In this document: positions 8,220 through 16,609 of the stretch, in pieces
How positions within the stretch are numbered: position 1 is the stretch's first letter
How the letters are laid out: each line of letters starts with the position of its first letter
Source of the DNA: a virus
Length of the DNA: 36,920 nucleotides
Virus record (IMG/VR): IMGVR_UViG_3300023170_000074
Span: 1 to 36,920 of that record
Strand: one strand, 5' to 3'
The notes under the pieces: model-generated
The model's input: the letters and a program-made list of their open reading frames with translations, nothing else
Databases searched by the model: none
What the model was told of the DNA's origin: nothing
Made by a program: the position numbers and the translations under genes

Positions 8220-8441
8220 TTATTTTTTCGCTGCTGGTTTCTTAGATCTTGGGCGACCACGACCACGCTTAACTGTTTTCTTTACTCCAGCTTCTGTTTT
8301 CTTAGCTGCAGCTTTAAGATCTTTCATGTCGATCTTACCATCTTTGTTAATGTCCAAAGACTTAGCATCACGATTGAAGTAGACCATAATGACTACCACC
8401 GCAATCAAAGCAACAATAACCCAAACCATAGTATTTTCCAT
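8220..8441 (-). CDS. membrane-anchored EF-hand protein with AT-hook tail, 73 aa
   Basis: Three recognisable parts occur in 73 residues. A transmembrane helix spans residues 6-22 (VWVIVALIAVVVIMVYF). A canonical EF-hand/dockerin Ca2+ loop lies at residues 30-41 (DINKDGKIDMKD, with D1, N3, D5, D9 and D12 in place). A Lys/Arg-rich tail contains the AT-hook core KRGRGRP. The charge pattern predicts a short N-terminal periplasmic end and a cytoplasmic basic tail. A strong ribosome site (AGGAGA, 8 bases) supports expression. It is followed by a lipoprotein gene, so the pair might act at the envelope. Function unknown. Confidence 0.75.
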   Translation of the reverse strand: MENTMVWVIVALIAVVVIMVYFNRDAKSLDINKDGKIDMKDLKAAAKKTEAGVKKTVKRGRGRPRSKKPAAKK

Positions 8442-8453
8442 TTTTTAAATCTC

Positions 8454-9662
8454 CTAATTTTTATTTAAAAAGTTATTTCTAGAAAACTCTAAACGATCAA
8501 CTAATTTCACTACTCTGTGATCGTGTACTGCAACAAATCCCTCAGGACTCGTAGGCACTAGAGAATTTCCTCGTTGAACAAACGATCTCATAGTTTTTAG
8601 TTTATTCAACTTTGCGACAATCATCATTTTAGCAGCTGCCAATAAAGAAAATACTTCGTAAGCAAATACTAACTTTGTATGATTATCAGTGATGAATTTT
8701 ACTAATTCATCTCGAGTAGTAATTCTACCTGCTTTTGCCTTTTCTGTCTTTAACTTCTCAATTTCTTTCTTATATTTAGCTTCTATGAACGGCACAAATC
8801 CATTCGCAACCTGAGGAGAAGTATAATCTCCAGCACGAACATTTGAGTTATTATACGATGCCATTAATGGTGCTAGAGCATCATGGTTTGCCAACTGATT
8901 TAAAAACTTCGCTGGCAATACTCTTTGTAGCTGTTTTAATTTAACAATAATATTGGTAATCTGCTGCTCCTCAGCAGGACTCATTGAAATATCTGTTGTC
9001 TCGTCTTTAATATAAGCATCGTCAAAAAAGATTTCTGGAGTCTTTTTAAGTTTTTTTACTGAGTATGTTCCAATACTAGCAGTCATAGTAGCTGGGTCAC
9101 TCCCAGCATAAGAAGTGTGAAATATAATACCCATCTTAGAAGCAAGTATTCTCTTTGCCAAATCTGATGCGACAGGAACCGCATATACATTCGTATTAGG
9201 TTTGAAAGTAACATATTTAACTCCATCAATATTCATTGGTTTCAAATCATTTTCAGTATACAAGAAATCACCTTGCACTGTTCCGTTTATACCTAATTTC
9301 TTAGCATATTTTAGAGCATACTTCATCTTCTCAACAAGTCCTGGAGCATGCCCATGATTTTCTTCGATATCTTTTTCTGTTCTGTTTAACTTTGGCGTCT
9401 TATTGAAAGCAGACTTACTAGCAACCCAGTAATCTTTTGAGCTGTGGTGGATAATGATAGAAGGACTACCATCCCACTTTGTAGTTAATTTGGCAGGAGC
9501 TGGTCTGCGTTGAACAATAGAATGGTATATGACGATAGAGTTTATGGCGTCGTTTACGCCAGATGCCCCCTCTTCAAACACTAGGTCTTCCAAGTGTGAT
9601 AGGTGGGTCAACCGATTAGTATTGTTGACCTTTTCTGAGATATATGTTTTTAGATTTAGCAT
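8454..9662 (-). CDS. conserved phage protein with nucleotidyltransferase/ligase-like KWDG motif, 402 aa
   Basis: The family is common in marine T4-like phages (I believe DUF6267, from memory). RLTHLSHLEDLVFEEG near the N-terminus is followed by TTKWDGSPS, where K62-x-D64-G65 matches motif I of covalent nucleotidyltransferases (ATP-dependent ligases and capping enzymes). GTVQGDFLYTEND (~127-139) could be the motif III acidic region. A clear motif V (KxK) was not assigned. The C-terminal half is helical and Lys-rich. The start is ATG at 9662, 12 bases from a perfect -10 box and without a Shine-Dalgarno, so the message may be nearly leaderless. The ligase-fold idea is inference. Confidence 0.75.
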   Translation of the reverse strand: MLNLKTYISEKVNNTNRLTHLSHLEDLVFEEGASGVNDAINSIVIYHSIVQRRPAPAKLTTKWDGSPSIIIHHSSKDYWVASKSAFNKTPKLNRTEKDIEENHGHAPGLVEKMKYALKYAKKLGINGTVQGDFLYTENDLKPMNIDGVKYVTFKPNTNVYAVPVASDLAKRILASKMGIIFHTSYAGSDPATMTASIGTYSVKKLKKTPEIFFDDAYIKDETTDISMSPAEEQQITNIIVKLKQLQRVLPAKFLNQLANHDALAPLMASYNNSNVRAGDYTSPQVANGFVPFIEAKYKKEIEKLKTEKAKAGRITTRDELVKFITDNHTKLVFAYEVFSLLAAAKMMIVAKLNKLKTMRSFVQRGNSLVPTSPEGFVAVHDHRVVKLVDRLEFSRNNFLNKN

Positions 9663-9674
9663 TTATTTTATATA

Positions 9675-9703
9675 ATTATACCCTATTTGTAAATTAAAGT
9701 AAA
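9675..9703 (-). promoter_or_regulatory. sigma70-type promoter, TTTACT-17-TATAAT
   Basis: The -35 TTTACT (9703-9698) and -10 TATAAT (9680-9675) are spaced 17 bp apart. It shares the TTTACTTTAATT block with the promoters before the CobS-like and VWA genes. The -10 box ends only 12 bases before the ATG at 9662, predicting a leader of about 5 bases. Confidence 0.7.
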
Positions 9704-9706
9704 GCA

Positions 9707-10429
9707 TTATCCTCTTAAAAAAGGATTTTTTTTCTTAGTTCCTGGTTTTAGGGAATAATTGCTATTTGGCATCTTACTTATCTTGATCTCAGCTTGGACC
9801 TCATAAAATTCCGATCTAGTTGCAATACGAACCTTAAAACTTCCTTGCCCCGAAAGTAGAGGTATATTTAATAATTTAAATGGATTCTTATTTGATATTA
9901 AGTAAAAATCATCACCAGCTTGCATATAATATGCTGGCTCACGCTTTCCGATAGTATAATGTTCCGTCACTACCTTACCAAGATTATAGTTTTCTTGATT
10001 AGCAATATAACGATTAACAGATGGCTGATCAAAGTAATTCTTCATAACATGAAGGGGAACTGCTCCCTCCTGCTTAAGACCTCCTTTAGTCGTTGGTATC
10101 TTTAACTTACTAAAAGGAATACCTGAGTACTTGGCAATATCTTTTAAAAACTTTTTCGCTTGAGATGATTGATTCAATATCTTAACAGCTTCTGCTGCTG
10201 CGGGAGTTTTATATGTAGTTTGCCACTTACCGCTATCATAAAATACTCTGGGGTTAGATAAGTTGTCAGTATGATTCATTTTAACTTCAAACCATGCTAA
10301 TTTTGAATTATACGAAACCTTAACATCAGCATATGAAGTATCTACTGATGGTCTAGTAGCTTTTATTCCTGGGATTGAATCTATATTTTTAGCTACTTCT
10401 TTTTCGTACCTATCTGATGCTGCGCTCAT
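9707..10429 (-). CDS. putative PD-(D/E)xK nuclease, 240 aa
   Basis: The N-terminal ~60 residues show a restriction-endonuclease-like layout: a helix with E9/E11 (DRYEKEVAKNI), then YADVKV with D35, and AWFEVKM giving E48-x-K50, i.e. D-(12)-E-x-K. The remaining ~180 residues are mixed alpha/beta with a Lys-rich end (GTKKKNPFLRG). A role in recombination, packaging or host DNA degradation is possible. The gene is coupled to the metallopeptidase-like gene by an ATGA overlap. The motif assignment comes from sequence alone, so the nuclease call is moderate. Confidence 0.6.
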   Translation of the reverse strand: MSAASDRYEKEVAKNIDSIPGIKATRPSVDTSYADVKVSYNSKLAWFEVKMNHTDNLSNPRVFYDSGKWQTTYKTPAAAEAVKILNQSSQAKKFLKDIAKYSGIPFSKLKIPTTKGGLKQEGAVPLHVMKNYFDQPSVNRYIANQENYNLGKVVTEHYTIGKREPAYYMQAGDDFYLISNKNPFKLLNIPLLSGQGSFKVRIATRSEFYEVQAEIKISKMPNSNYSLKPGTKKKNPFLRG

Positions 10430-11121
10430 TTACCTATCCCTATTTTTTTATACTTTCTTTCCCATTTAACAACTTGCTGTAATAACTTATTTAGTGCTGC
10501 ATTATTTTTATGGTCTTTCTCAAAAGTTCTGAGATAGTATGATAGAGTAGGGGAAATACTTCTTTTCTTAAAATTTAAGTCTGCTGGAGTTTTATTTGGA
10601 TGATAATACAATAAATCTAGATAAATGCAGTGAGCATACGCTTGTATTTCATCAAAATTAGACAAATATCTGCGTTCTTCGTCTCGCTTTAATTTTCCAG
10701 TTTTCTTATATGCTAGGTAATAATTGGCGAACTCACCATCTCTACGCTCAAACTGCATAAAGTGTATAAGTTCATGCATCATCATTTGGATAAACTTAAA
10801 TTTAAATCTAGTCCAAGTAGTACCAGTAAAAACAAACTGGTCGAACGACTTATCCATAATAATGGCACTTATTCTACGATCTTCCATATCGTATTCACCA
10901 GCAACTGCTATGTATTCATCGAATACTTTAGATCTACTTCGTTTATATAACTTGACGCTGGTACGCCATTTTTTACAGTAATTAGATAAACCTCGATAAT
11001 CGTTTCTATAATTATCGAGGTCTACCCAAATTTTAGACGGAATGAACTTTGCCCTGAATGGACGTTCTTGAAAGGGAATGAAGTCTACAAAATCAAAATT
11101 TAATTTTTCTATTAAATTCAT
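10426..11121 (-). CDS. putative zinc metallopeptidase-like protein (HELIH), 231 aa
   Basis: MMMHELIHFMQF contains an HExxH zinc motif (H116-H120) in a predicted helix. SNFDEIQAYAH ~38 residues later offers E158 as third ligand, the pattern of gluzincin or SprT-like proteases. No signal peptide is seen, so a cytoplasmic enzyme is expected. The substrate is unknown. ATG 11121 is chosen over the upstream TTG at 11133 because GGAGG lies 6 bases before it. The gene heads the late-looking block and is preceded by both a sigma70-like promoter and a TATAAATA box. Confidence 0.65.
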   Translation of the reverse strand: MNLIEKLNFDFVDFIPFQERPFRAKFIPSKIWVDLDNYRNDYRGLSNYCKKWRTSVKLYKRSRSKVFDEYIAVAGEYDMEDRRISAIIMDKSFDQFVFTGTTWTRFKFKFIQMMMHELIHFMQFERRDGEFANYYLAYKKTGKLKRDEERRYLSNFDEIQAYAHCIYLDLLYYHPNKTPADLNFKKRSISPTLSYYLRTFEKDHKNNAALNKLLQQVVKWERKYKKIGIGK

Positions 11122-11146
11122 TTTATCCTCCAAAGTAGATGATATT

Positions 11147-11175
11147 ATTATAACCTACCTTGGATTATTTATAAA
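11147..11175 (-). promoter_or_regulatory. sigma70-type promoter, TTTATA-17-TATAAT
   Basis: The -35 TTTATA (11175-11170) and -10 TATAAT (11152-11147) are spaced 17 bp apart, with the -10 26 bases upstream of ATG 11121. The -35 region overlaps a TATAAATA late box, so the site could serve as an early promoter, a late promoter or both. Confidence 0.55.
11166..11173 (-). promoter_or_regulatory. T4-type late promoter box TATAAATA
   Basis: An exact TATAAATA on the minus strand in the gap between the glycosyltransferase and metallopeptidase genes, 45 bases upstream of ATG 11121. It would mark the entry to the late block that contains the virion genes. Overlap with a sigma70 -35 makes the assignment ambiguous. 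Confidence 0.55.
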
Positions 11176-11180
11176 CCTTT

Positions 11181-11978
11181 TTAGAAAAATTCTTCTAGAG
11201 TACTCCTCTGACTTGATTCATATGCCTGTTTCCACTTAATTTTAAGTGCTTTCTTTACCAATCCCTTCCATGGACCAGTGGTTTGTTCTTTCTCATAAAC
11301 CTCCACAAAATCGGGAAACTTTTCTGCTAGTATTTCCTGACCTCTATTGTGGTTCTCAATGGTTCTGTAAGTCTCACATCCACCCTTAGTATTGGTGGCA
11401 GAAGGATTGACTCTACAATGATTGAACACTACATTTTGAAATCCAGTGGTGAGTAGTTGTAATGTAAGGTAAAAATCTTCTGGCATTAAAAGATAATTTT
11501 CACCCCAGTCTACACTATTAGGATCAAACTTCTCAGAATAAAACACGTTGGTATATACTCTAGTGTTAAACGAAAATGGCTTTTCGTTGGGTGGAGTATT
11601 GTGAGTAGAAAGTCCACCATGAACATATCCGTCGTCCATAAAACTTTCTATCTTGAGGAGCATATCAGAAAACTCTGCCTCAGTCATAGCAACACCTTTG
11701 AGTTCTGAATTAATTGTTACAAACTTAAGATCGTCATCCATAACAAATATTCTTTTGCCCTTCCAGTTTTGCCCGATATGCTTTCTAGTTACAGCAATAC
11801 CTTTAGTTCCTGAAGGAAGTTTCCATACGTTACAAGATTGGTACTTATCTTTCATGTAATCATATTCATGCTCTTGAACGACCAAGGTAACTATATTATG
11901 AAACTTTGTTGGTATATTACTTAAAGTTATTTGGTTGTCACATCTACCTAATGTTGGGATAATAATTTCTATACTCAT
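11181..11978 (-). CDS. putative TET-associated DNA-base glycosyltransferase (GT-A type), 265 aa
   Basis: A GT-A fold is suggested by MSIEIIIPTLGR at the N-terminus and a DxD metal/nucleotide-sugar motif in RIFVMDDDLKF (D81-D83). The overall pattern, with GIAVTRKHIG before the DDD and EDFYLTLQLL later, resembles the phage TAGT family that glycosylates oxidised 5-methylpyrimidines. It directly follows the TET/JBP-like gene with no gap, which is the expected context. The C-terminus STLEEFF mimics the clamp-binding tail of gp43 (NLEEFFG), suggesting tethering to gp45 during replication. The start is ATG 11978 with GGAG 6 bases upstream, inside the TET-like gene. The substrate sugar cannot be predicted. 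Confidence 0.7.
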   Translation of the reverse strand: MSIEIIIPTLGRCDNQITLSNIPTKFHNIVTLVVQEHEYDYMKDKYQSCNVWKLPSGTKGIAVTRKHIGQNWKGKRIFVMDDDLKFVTINSELKGVAMTEAEFSDMLLKIESFMDDGYVHGGLSTHNTPPNEKPFSFNTRVYTNVFYSEKFDPNSVDWGENYLLMPEDFYLTLQLLTTGFQNVVFNHCRVNPSATNTKGGCETYRTIENHNRGQEILAEKFPDFVEVYEKEQTTGPWKGLVKKALKIKWKQAYESSQRSTLEEFF

Positions 11979-13283
11979 TTATGACTCCACTAATCTATTA
12001 TGTTCTGAAATGCCTTCTTCACCAAGTTTACTTCTCAAATAATCATACCATTCTTGCTCCTTCCACATCCCTGGACTAACACCGTTCCACAGTTTTCTTT
12101 GAAGAGGATGATCAAGATTTTTTCTTCTTGACTCAACATATTCATATCTAGTATTTTCATATTCATATGAACCAAGTTCAAGCATTTTTTCTCTGAGATA
12201 ACAAACCAAAGAAACTCTATGTGAACCTTCTTCACAAACTATTGGTGTGTTACCGTGAATACACTCATGATTATTAATCAGTAACAGATCTCCAGGTCTT
12301 ACGTTAATTGCTATTCTAAGTTCAGGAAGTACTAAGTATCCACCAGTATATCTACCATCATTAGATAGAACTAGAAGATTAGATAGTCCATCAGTAAAGT
12401 CTCCAGCATCTCTATGGCAAGCTGTTCTAAATGTCTTATTGACAGTAACTGTAGTAAATACTGTTTCAGGAACTACAAACTTTGGATCAATTTTATTAAT
12501 CGCTTCCTGTTGAGCAGCATGTCTTTTAGGTAAAAGATTTTGAAATCCTTTAGAAAGATTCTTTAAAAATGGAAAAGACATTTTAAATTTATCAAAGTTG
12601 TCTCTAGTATACGATGTGGCTCTACCATAAGGTATCCTAGGATACCGATCAAACCAACCAGCAATACCAGAATCTACTGGGTTGCCATAGGTAGTTTCAC
12701 TAATATATTTTTCTATCTCTCTGACAGCTTCAGCTCTTTTCTTATGATCAAATCTTTTGATAGATTCTAACCAAACATCAAAGTCAAAACCCTCATGTAT
12801 TCTATAGATAACCCACACATTATTTTTACCACCACCCAATGCTTTCTTTCTAGATTCTTCCGTGGGGTACTTTGCGTTGACTACGTCGATTGGATCTTCT
12901 GCGAGAAAAAAATCACTAGCACTTTCGTGTTTTAATAATTCGTCCATCATTTCTTGTTGATAGTTAGTTACCCAAACTCTAGTACCGTCTCCAACATTAG
13001 TTCCGTCTTTAGTTCCAGACGCTAGACCTCTGTTTTCTGTACTAACAGCAGCACCTATCAAACCATCATAAGCATCTTTCTGCTCTTGTTCATTGAAATA
13101 ATTTTTTCTAAACTTGAAAGCAATCCGCTTCTCACTTACTTGATCTGTATCTTCAAGATTATTAGAAGGAAGATAACAATCAGTATCTTTATCAATTAAA
13201 ATATCATAATAACTGTCGTCTACAAATTTACCCAGAAGATCTTCACAGTCAATTAATTTGTCAGCAAGTATAGTTCTTACCAT
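11979..13283 (-). CDS. TET/JBP-like 2-oxoglutarate/Fe(II) dioxygenase, 434 aa
   Basis: The catalytic core lies at ~280-365. CHRDAGD gives H290-x-D292, NNHECIHG gives the distal iron ligand H343, and SHRVSLVCYL gives R356 for 2-oxoglutarate. The spacing and the segments TGGYLVLPE and NVRPGDLLLI match the TET/JBP family (double-stranded beta helix), which hydroxylates the methyl group of 5-methylcytosine or thymine in DNA. The N-terminal ~280 residues are not recognised. ATG 13283 has an excellent ribosome site (AGGAG). The next gene is a glycosyltransferase, which supports base hypermodification. A generic prolyl-hydroxylase-like role is the main alternative. No DNA C5-methyltransferase is in this window. 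Confidence 0.75.
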   Translation of the reverse strand: MVRTILADKLIDCEDLLGKFVDDSYYDILIDKDTDCYLPSNNLEDTDQVSEKRIAFKFRKNYFNEQEQKDAYDGLIGAAVSTENRGLASGTKDGTNVGDGTRVWVTNYQQEMMDELLKHESASDFFLAEDPIDVVNAKYPTEESRKKALGGGKNNVWVIYRIHEGFDFDVWLESIKRFDHKKRAEAVREIEKYISETTYGNPVDSGIAGWFDRYPRIPYGRATSYTRDNFDKFKMSFPFLKNLSKGFQNLLPKRHAAQQEAINKIDPKFVVPETVFTTVTVNKTFRTACHRDAGDFTDGLSNLLVLSNDGRYTGGYLVLPELRIAINVRPGDLLLINNHECIHGNTPIVCEEGSHRVSLVCYLREKMLELGSYEYENTRYEYVESRRKNLDHPLQRKLWNGVSPGMWKEQEWYDYLRSKLGEEGISEHNRLVES

Positions 13284-13291
13284 ATAAACTC

Positions 13292-14683
13292 CTAAAATTT
13301 AAATCCATCAAAACTAATTTCTTTTTTCGCTCTTCTACCAAATTCACTATTATCAAAAACTGGAGTATCATCTTGCCCAGAATCTGCTATATTTTCTTGC
13401 GCTGAAACCTCAACATCATATAGTTTCATTTTACTTCTATCAATACCAACAATAAATCTCTTATAACTACTAGGATCAGCATATCTGTTCTTCAACTGCT
13501 TAACCATTATCTGATTAAGCTGCTCAAGCTCTTCAGTTGATATTAGAGCAAACATAAAATCAACAGTTGCTGGCAAACCAAAAGACTCAGAAGTATCTGT
13601 CAAGTCAACGTCAGTGTTAGAAAAACCAGATCTAGTAGTTTGTGTAGCACTTAGTATAGGAACATTATATTCTACAGCCAAACCTCGTAGTTCTTCAGCA
13701 ATGCTTTTAATATATGTATAAGAGTTTACATTCGCTCCTTGACGAATACGTTGACTTGAACAAATGTTTAGATAGTCAATAACGATAACATCTGGAACAA
13801 AATCACGTTTCATTTTTAGTTCATCAATTAAAGAACGGAAATGACCAGCATGAGCACCTGCAGTTGGATACTCTTTAACTACCAACCTACCTTGAGTTTT
13901 AGTTTTCAGTTTTTCAAGTCTGTTTATGAAGATTGATTTTTCAACAACCTTCAACTCATCCATGGATAAGTTTAGTAAGTTAGCATCAATACGCTCTGCG
14001 ATTCTTTCCTCAGCCATCTCCATAGTAATATAGAGAACATTTTTACCCTGAAGTAAAGCAGCAGCTGAAACGTGACACATGAACAATGACTTACCGACAC
14101 CAGTGCCAGCAAGCGCAACGTTGAGTGTTTTCTTAGAAAGACCACCTTTGGTTATAGTGTTGAACATACCAAGATCAAAGGGCATCTTTTCTTCAACTTT
14201 ATGATAGAAAGCATACCGTTCTTCACCGTCTTCAAGATAATCGTGACCGACATGTTTATCAAAAGAAACTGCCAATGCTTCTTGAAGTAAGGAAGGTATG
14301 GCATCTGCAGTCAAGACAGTATTTTTACCATCTATGATACCGATAGATTCCATTATACCATTATGAAGTGCCTTTTCTTTACAGAATTTTTCGCTACGTT
14401 CTAGTAACCAATCTTCATTGACATCTTCACCTGATAAACTATCAACAGATTCTTGTAATGATTTGTGCTCAACATCAGACAAGTCCCTACGATTAGAAAC
14501 TTCAATAGAAAGAATTTCTTTCGTTAGTGGTTTGTTGTAGTCAGTGTAAAATTTAGAAACAATTTCAAAAACTATTTTCTCTTGACGATTTTGAAAATAA
14601 TCTTTCTTTAAAAACGGTAATACTTTTCTTGCATAGTCTTCATTATGTATCAGATTGTTCAGGATCGTCTGTTCTATTCTCAT
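13292..14683 (-). CDS. 41: replicative DNA helicase gp41 (DnaB-like)
   Basis: A 463-residue hexameric 5'-3' helicase of the T4 replisome, which unwinds ahead of gp43 and works with the primase. Walker A AGTGVGKS lies at 192-199, VIVIDYLNICSS forms Walker B, and QTTRSGFSNTD follows in the RecA-like core. The N-terminal domain ([15 protein letters not shown]) aligns with the start of T4 gp41 (475 aa). ATG 14683 is preferred over the adjacent TTG. The start lies 41 bases inside the preceding small gene, an unusually long overlap. Confidence 0.95.
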   Translation of the reverse strand: MRIEQTILNNLIHNEDYARKVLPFLKKDYFQNRQEKIVFEIVSKFYTDYNKPLTKEILSIEVSNRRDLSDVEHKSLQESVDSLSGEDVNEDWLLERSEKFCKEKALHNGIMESIGIIDGKNTVLTADAIPSLLQEALAVSFDKHVGHDYLEDGEERYAFYHKVEEKMPFDLGMFNTITKGGLSKKTLNVALAGTGVGKSLFMCHVSAAALLQGKNVLYITMEMAEERIAERIDANLLNLSMDELKVVEKSIFINRLEKLKTKTQGRLVVKEYPTAGAHAGHFRSLIDELKMKRDFVPDVIVIDYLNICSSQRIRQGANVNSYTYIKSIAEELRGLAVEYNVPILSATQTTRSGFSNTDVDLTDTSESFGLPATVDFMFALISTEELEQLNQIMVKQLKNRYADPSSYKRFIVGIDRSKMKLYDVEVSAQENIADSGQDDTPVFDNSEFGRRAKKEISFDGFKF

Positions 14684-14999
14684 CAATACCGCCTGTATAT
14701 ACTATTCCATTCATAATTAACTGCTCACTTAGCAGCTCCATCAAGAAGTCACCCAACTCTTCTTCAAAGTCTTCTTTATTATAAAGCACTCCACCATCAT
14801 CATGAACTTCATAATCAAACTTCAATTTGAGTTTATCTTGACCCTTGTCCTCTTCAAACTTTACTGCACCATATGAAAATATTATACCACTATGTTTCCC
14901 CTCTGTCAACATTAATGCTTCTGTTTTTGCATCATCTTTCTTTTCTAAGACCTTATGTGGTCTTATTGGAGCATCTTCATGAAACTCCTCATGCAACAT
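14643..14999 (-). CDS. small acidic protein between uvsX and gp41, 118 aa
   Basis: Starts [20 protein letters not shown] and is rich in Asp/Glu ([20 protein letters not shown], ending DDPEQSDT). No catalytic motif is visible. In T4 this position (between uvsX and 41) is occupied by gene 40, but I see no sequence evidence of homology. ATG 14999 is chosen because GAAGG lies 8 bases upstream; longer readings lie in uvsX. It overlaps the uvsX stop by 11 bases and the gp41 start by 41 bases. Confidence 0.7.
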   Translation of the reverse strand: MLHEEFHEDAPIRPHKVLEKKDDAKTEALMLTEGKHSGIIFSYGAVKFEEDKGQDKLKLKFDYEVHDDGGVLYNKEDFEEELGDFLMELLSEQLIMNGIVYTGGIDENRTDDPEQSDT

Positions 15000-16050
15000 C
15001 TTCATCACCTTCAGAATAATCTTTTGGTGCAGGTGGGTCTTCATGACCAAACAAATACTTAGATTGACAATACTCGTCAATAACTTTTAGTGTATCATAA
15101 TCAAAATACTTTTCAACATCTTGCATAATATGTTTACCAAAAACTTTTTTACCGTCTGGTAATTCAATACGTCCACCTTGCGACTTCCAAAGACCTGCTT
15201 CAATAGCCAAGTCAGTCAAACCATGATAACGATCTAAACCTGTAGTAAACGAAAGTTTAGTTTCAACCATAGATTGTTCACGTGTGAATCTAGACTTTTG
15301 CAACTTACATTTAATAATATTACCAATAACTTCAGTTCCGTCTTTATCTTTAGACTTACTCAGATAAACAATAGTTGAAGCAGCATACTTCAAACCAGAA
15401 CCGCCACCCATTTCCTGCATAGGAATATAAGAACCTACTGTGGTATACGTGTGATTAGTAACTAGCATTGGCACATCAAGTTTAGATAACTTCAAAGATA
15501 ATATTCTAAAGGCACCACGAATAAGTTGTGCTCTAGTCATATCTCTAACATCTTTACCTGAAGCGGCATCTTCCATCTCTTTACTAGTTGACAGCATACC
15601 CAAAGAATCTAGACACATCATTAATGGTGGTCTGTCACCTTTTTTAGTTTTCTCATATCCTTCAAGAATTTTAACTGCTTGAGTTCTAAACTCTTGAATA
15701 GTAGAAACTGGAACGATAACAAATCTGCTAGTGTCAATACCTCTATCCTCTAGCATCTTTTTAGTCAGCGCACCCTCAGTTTCAAAATAAATTATACCTG
15801 AATTTTCATCAGTGCTCAAAAAACTTTTACAAATACCTAACGCATAGAACGTTTTTCCTGTTGAAGATTCTCCTGCCAATGCTGTAACTTTGTTAGAAGG
15901 TAAACCACCGAAAATGGTACCAGACAAAAGAGCATTAAAAGCATAGGAACCAGTATCAATAAAAGCATCAGTATCACCGACAACACCCTGATCGGCAACT
16001 CCAGCAAATTCATTGTCCAACTCCTTTACGATTGATTTTAAAAATTCCAT
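14989..16050 (-). CDS. uvsX: recombinase UvsX (RecA-like)
   Basis: A 353-residue T4-type RecA homologue that forms filaments on single-stranded DNA for strand exchange, repair and recombination-dependent replication. Walker A is GESSTGKT (~60-67), and Walker B-like [12 protein letters not shown] and the [12 protein letters not shown] segment of the core are present. Partners in this window are the mediator UvsY and helicase UvsW. ATG 16050 has GAGG 5 bases upstream; a TTG at 16089 would give an unsupported extension. It follows the 2OG oxygenase gene by 7 bases. Confidence 0.95.
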   Translation of the reverse strand: MEFLKSIVKELDNEFAGVADQGVVGDTDAFIDTGSYAFNALLSGTIFGGLPSNKVTALAGESSTGKTFYALGICKSFLSTDENSGIIYFETEGALTKKMLEDRGIDTSRFVIVPVSTIQEFRTQAVKILEGYEKTKKGDRPPLMMCLDSLGMLSTSKEMEDAASGKDVRDMTRAQLIRGAFRILSLKLSKLDVPMLVTNHTYTTVGSYIPMQEMGGGSGLKYAASTIVYLSKSKDKDGTEVIGNIIKCKLQKSRFTREQSMVETKLSFTTGLDRYHGLTDLAIEAGLWKSQGGRIELPDGKKVFGKHIMQDVEKYFDYDTLKVIDEYCQSKYLFGHEDPPAPKDYSEGDEDVA

Positions 16051-16057
16051 ATTAACC

Positions 16058-16609
16058 TCACGGATTGTTTTTCGAATGTGGTACATCAAATACGAATGTT
16101 ATTCTTACTTCATCACCGATGTTCTCAGTCCCATGTTCAAGTTTATTATTAAACCACAACAAAGTTCCTGGTTCTACATCATAATACTCATCACCTACAT
16201 AATAACGATACTTACCTTGAATAGAAAGATGATAGCGATCTTTCGTTTGATAATAACTACCTATATCAATGTGAGCACCGACGTGACCAGCAACTGGCAA
16301 CGAAAGAAACCCACAACGTTTAAACTTCTTGAAGTGCCTCTTTAAAAACTTAATTATCTCAGTATGACGCTCATACGCAGGCGTAGGAATACATATCTCA
16401 GTATCCCCAACATATTCTTCAGGTTTAGTTATACCACCAATAACTAGTTGCAAAACATCTGCTTCTATTTTGGGGAACCCATGTTTATCTATATTACTCT
16501 TCACACCCTCAATAGTTTTATTGTTACCCCAATCTTCAGGGTATTGTTTCAACTGATTGAGTATTTTAGATACATTAATACCTGTTTTAATTATGCGTAT
16601 ATTTTTCAT
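16058..16609 (-). CDS. aspartyl/asparaginyl beta-hydroxylase-like 2OG-Fe(II) oxygenase, 183 aa
   Basis: [11 protein letters not shown] supplies H113-x-D115, [13 protein letters not shown] the distal H159, and [10 protein letters not shown] the 2OG-binding R169. The fold and spacing match the Asp/Asn beta-hydroxylase type common in marine T4-like phages, and are distinct from the TET-like enzyme further downstream. The substrate is unknown (protein or small molecule). It is coupled to gp43 by an ATGA overlap and sits just before uvsX, so it is embedded in the replication block and probably expressed early to middle. Confidence 0.75.
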   Translation of the reverse strand: MKNIRIIKTGINVSKILNQLKQYPEDWGNNKTIEGVKSNIDKHGFPKIEADVLQLVIGGITKPEEYVGDTEICIPTPAYERHTEIIKFLKRHFKKFKRCGFLSLPVAGHVGAHIDIGSYYQTKDRYHLSIQGKYRYYVGDEYYDVEPGTLLWFNNKLEHGTENIGDEVRITFVFDVPHSKNNP

